Notes under the pieces: model-generated
Told to the model about the DNA's origin: nothing
Seen by the model: only the letters and a program-made list of their open reading frames with translations
Database searches by the model: none
Shown here: positions 63,102 to 64,000 of the stretch, in pieces
How positions within the stretch are numbered: the stretch's first letter is position 1
How the letters are laid out: every line of letters starts with the position of its first letter
Program-made: the position numbers and the translations under genes
Assembly (NCBI RefSeq): GCF_902196135.1
Contig: NZ_CABIKE010000001.1
Location: 186,001 to 250,000 of the forward strand
DNA from: Helicobacter suis
Lineage (GTDB): Bacteria; Campylobacterota; Campylobacteria; Campylobacterales; Helicobacteraceae
Direction of reading: 5' to 3'
DNA: 64,000 nucleotides

Positions 63102-64000
63102 CTAATTCAAATTGCCATTTTTACTATAATCGCTAGGGTGTTTGTCTAAACTCAAGATAACTTCCTTTGGCCCGATTTTAGCACAAACCAAACAGCGATA
63201 ACTCTCAAACGGAGAAAGACTTTTACAAGCTGTGCACTTATAGCTAAAGTTTAAACTCAAAGCATATTGTTTTTGAAATGTCTTAAAAACTTCTAACTCT
63301 AAAGTGTGGCATTTTCCTTGTATATACCCCTTAGCCACAAACACTTCTAAGAGATGGGGGTGTAAATCTTGCAAATAGGGTTTGATTTCTAAATAGTCTA
63401 TATCCCAAAGCAAATCAATAAAAGGTACTGCCTCTTTTAAATGCGTGATTTCCTCAAAAAATAGGGTTTTATGGTAGGTTTTAAGGTGTTTAAGGGCTAG
63501 TTTGTAGAGTTTATTTTGTTGGCGTCCTAGTTCTAAAATAGCCATGCTTTTATCCTCTAATCCTAAATCTTGCTCCATTAAAACTTGCATTTGTAGGTAA
63601 TAATAATCATCTAATAACCCACTCTCCCCTAAAGCGTCTAAACATTCTAAAATCTCCAAAGCTGTTTGTGGATCACACATTGTTTCATAAACCTGCACCA
63701 TTGCCTGCAACGCATGGGCATTTCTAGGATCGATACGCAAAACCTCTACCAAAATATCGCGCGCTTTTTGCACATAACCCATATCAATATAGGCTTTGGC
63801 TAAGTTTTCTAAAATCACAATGCGTTCATTTTGATATTTAAGCAAGAGCACTAAATAAATTTTAATAGCCTGCTCACTGCTGCCATATGTAGCGTAGTGT
63901 TTGGCTAGAAACATCCATGTTTTAAACCCTAAAACCTCTAGCGGGTTTTCTTGTTCTTTTTGTAAAAGTTGTTGTACTTCAAAGGCTAGTTCTACTTGTG
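63102..64000 (-). CDS. TPR protein with C-terminal zinc-ribbon-like knuckles (5' end outside window)
   Basis: The frame runs open off the window's right end, with natural sequence upstream of the first Met (ENPLEVLGFKTW), so the start lies beyond base 64000. The visible 298 residues include several TPR-like repeats, for example AIKIYLVLLLKYQNERIVILENLAKAY and NAHALQAMVQVYETMCDPQTALEILE. At the C-terminus, CTACKSLSPFESYRCLVCAKIGP, two CxxC knuckles probably bind zinc. The combination recalls LapB/YciM-type proteins, which pair TPRs with a terminal rubredoxin-like metal site, but there is no proof. It precedes rnhA by 8 bp. Confidence 0.75.
   Translation of the reverse strand, partial: QVELAFEVQQLLQKEQENPLEVLGFKTWMFLAKHYATYGSSEQAIKIYLVLLLKYQNERIVILENLAKAYIDMGYVQKARDILVEVLRIDPRNAHALQAMVQVYETMCDPQTALEILECLDALGESGLLDDYYYLQMQVLMEQDLGLEDKSMAILELGRQQNKLYKLALKHLKTYHKTLFFEEITHLKEAVPFIDLLWDIDYLEIKPYLQDLHPHLLEVFVAKGYIQGKCHTLELEVFKTFQKQYALSLNFSYKCTACKSLSPFESYRCLVCAKIGPKEVILSLDKHPSDYSKNGNLN

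Noticed and set aside
1-64000. CRISPR array, rRNA, restriction-modification or toxin-antitoxin system
   Set aside because: I saw no regularly spaced repeats, no rRNA-like tracts and no recognisable methylase, nuclease or toxin genes.

Overview
The window is a chromosomal segment of a low-GC epsilonproteobacterium (Campylobacterota), almost certainly a gastric Helicobacter other than H. pylori. Three things point there: the Helicobacter-specific outer-membrane families (Hof and the small Hop/Hor type), gene neighbourhoods that match H. pylori as I recall them (hemJ-ubiE-nitrilase-serS-TPR-uvrD-flgA-ubiX-coaD-tmk; rplM-rpsI beside a chemoreceptor; moeA-fliR; glpC-hemN-DUF2603-aroC-rnc-rnhA-TPR), and Helicobacter-style promoters with TATAAT boxes and AAAGGA ribosome sites. 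Species cannot be fixed from sequence reading alone.

Layout. 1-4.1 kb: the 3' part of a GAPDH gene, an RclA/mercuric-reductase-type flavoprotein, a His-rich small protein and an outer-membrane protein. 4.1-14.7 kb: a YdcH-like peptide, then a long minus-strand run: J-domain protein, MATE exporter, S9 and L13, a methyl-accepting chemoreceptor, an MscS channel, murD and mraY. 14.8-26.1 kb: a tightly overlapping plus-strand operon from a lipoprotein through YigZ, HemJ, UbiE, a nitrilase-like protein, SerS, a large TPR protein, UvrD, FlgA, UbiX, CoaD and Tmk. 26.4-31 kb: minus-strand htpG, a binding-protein-like gene, guaA and thiE. 31.1-38.6 kb: purN, a cation/proton antiporter, an OMP, uvrA and a frameshifted chemoreceptor gene. 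39.5-47.3 kb: five tandem Hof outer-membrane protein genes. 47.5-55.3 kb: moeA, fliR, a DsbC/G-type oxidoreductase, an NhaC antiporter, a secreted cupin-carboxymuconolactone decarboxylase fusion, a quinone reductase-like protein and CcoG. 55.3-56.7 kb is a decayed island. 56.7-64 kb: an OMP, a GlpC-like Fe-S protein, hemN, DUF2603, aroC, rnc, rnhA and a TPR protein cut by the window end.

Decay and rearrangement. A TnpB C-terminal zinc-ribbon remnant lies behind rpsI, a more decayed relative lies at 26.2 kb, and one dispersed repeat family (motif around GACACACCCCCCGCGCGTTAAGC and a partner motif around GCACAAAACCTTTAGCAT) occurs at 26.1-26.4, 39.0 and 47.4 kb. These appear to be ends of dead IS200/IS605-type elements, and two of them flank the Hof array.

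I found no CRISPR array, rRNA, tRNA, intact insertion sequence, prophage or clearly new defence system. The best leads are the five-gene Hof array with its flanking relics, a chemoreceptor gene broken by one base in a G tract, a nitrilase-family protein that lacks the catalytic cysteine, the secreted cupin-CMD fusion, and the degenerate island at 55.3-56.7 kb.
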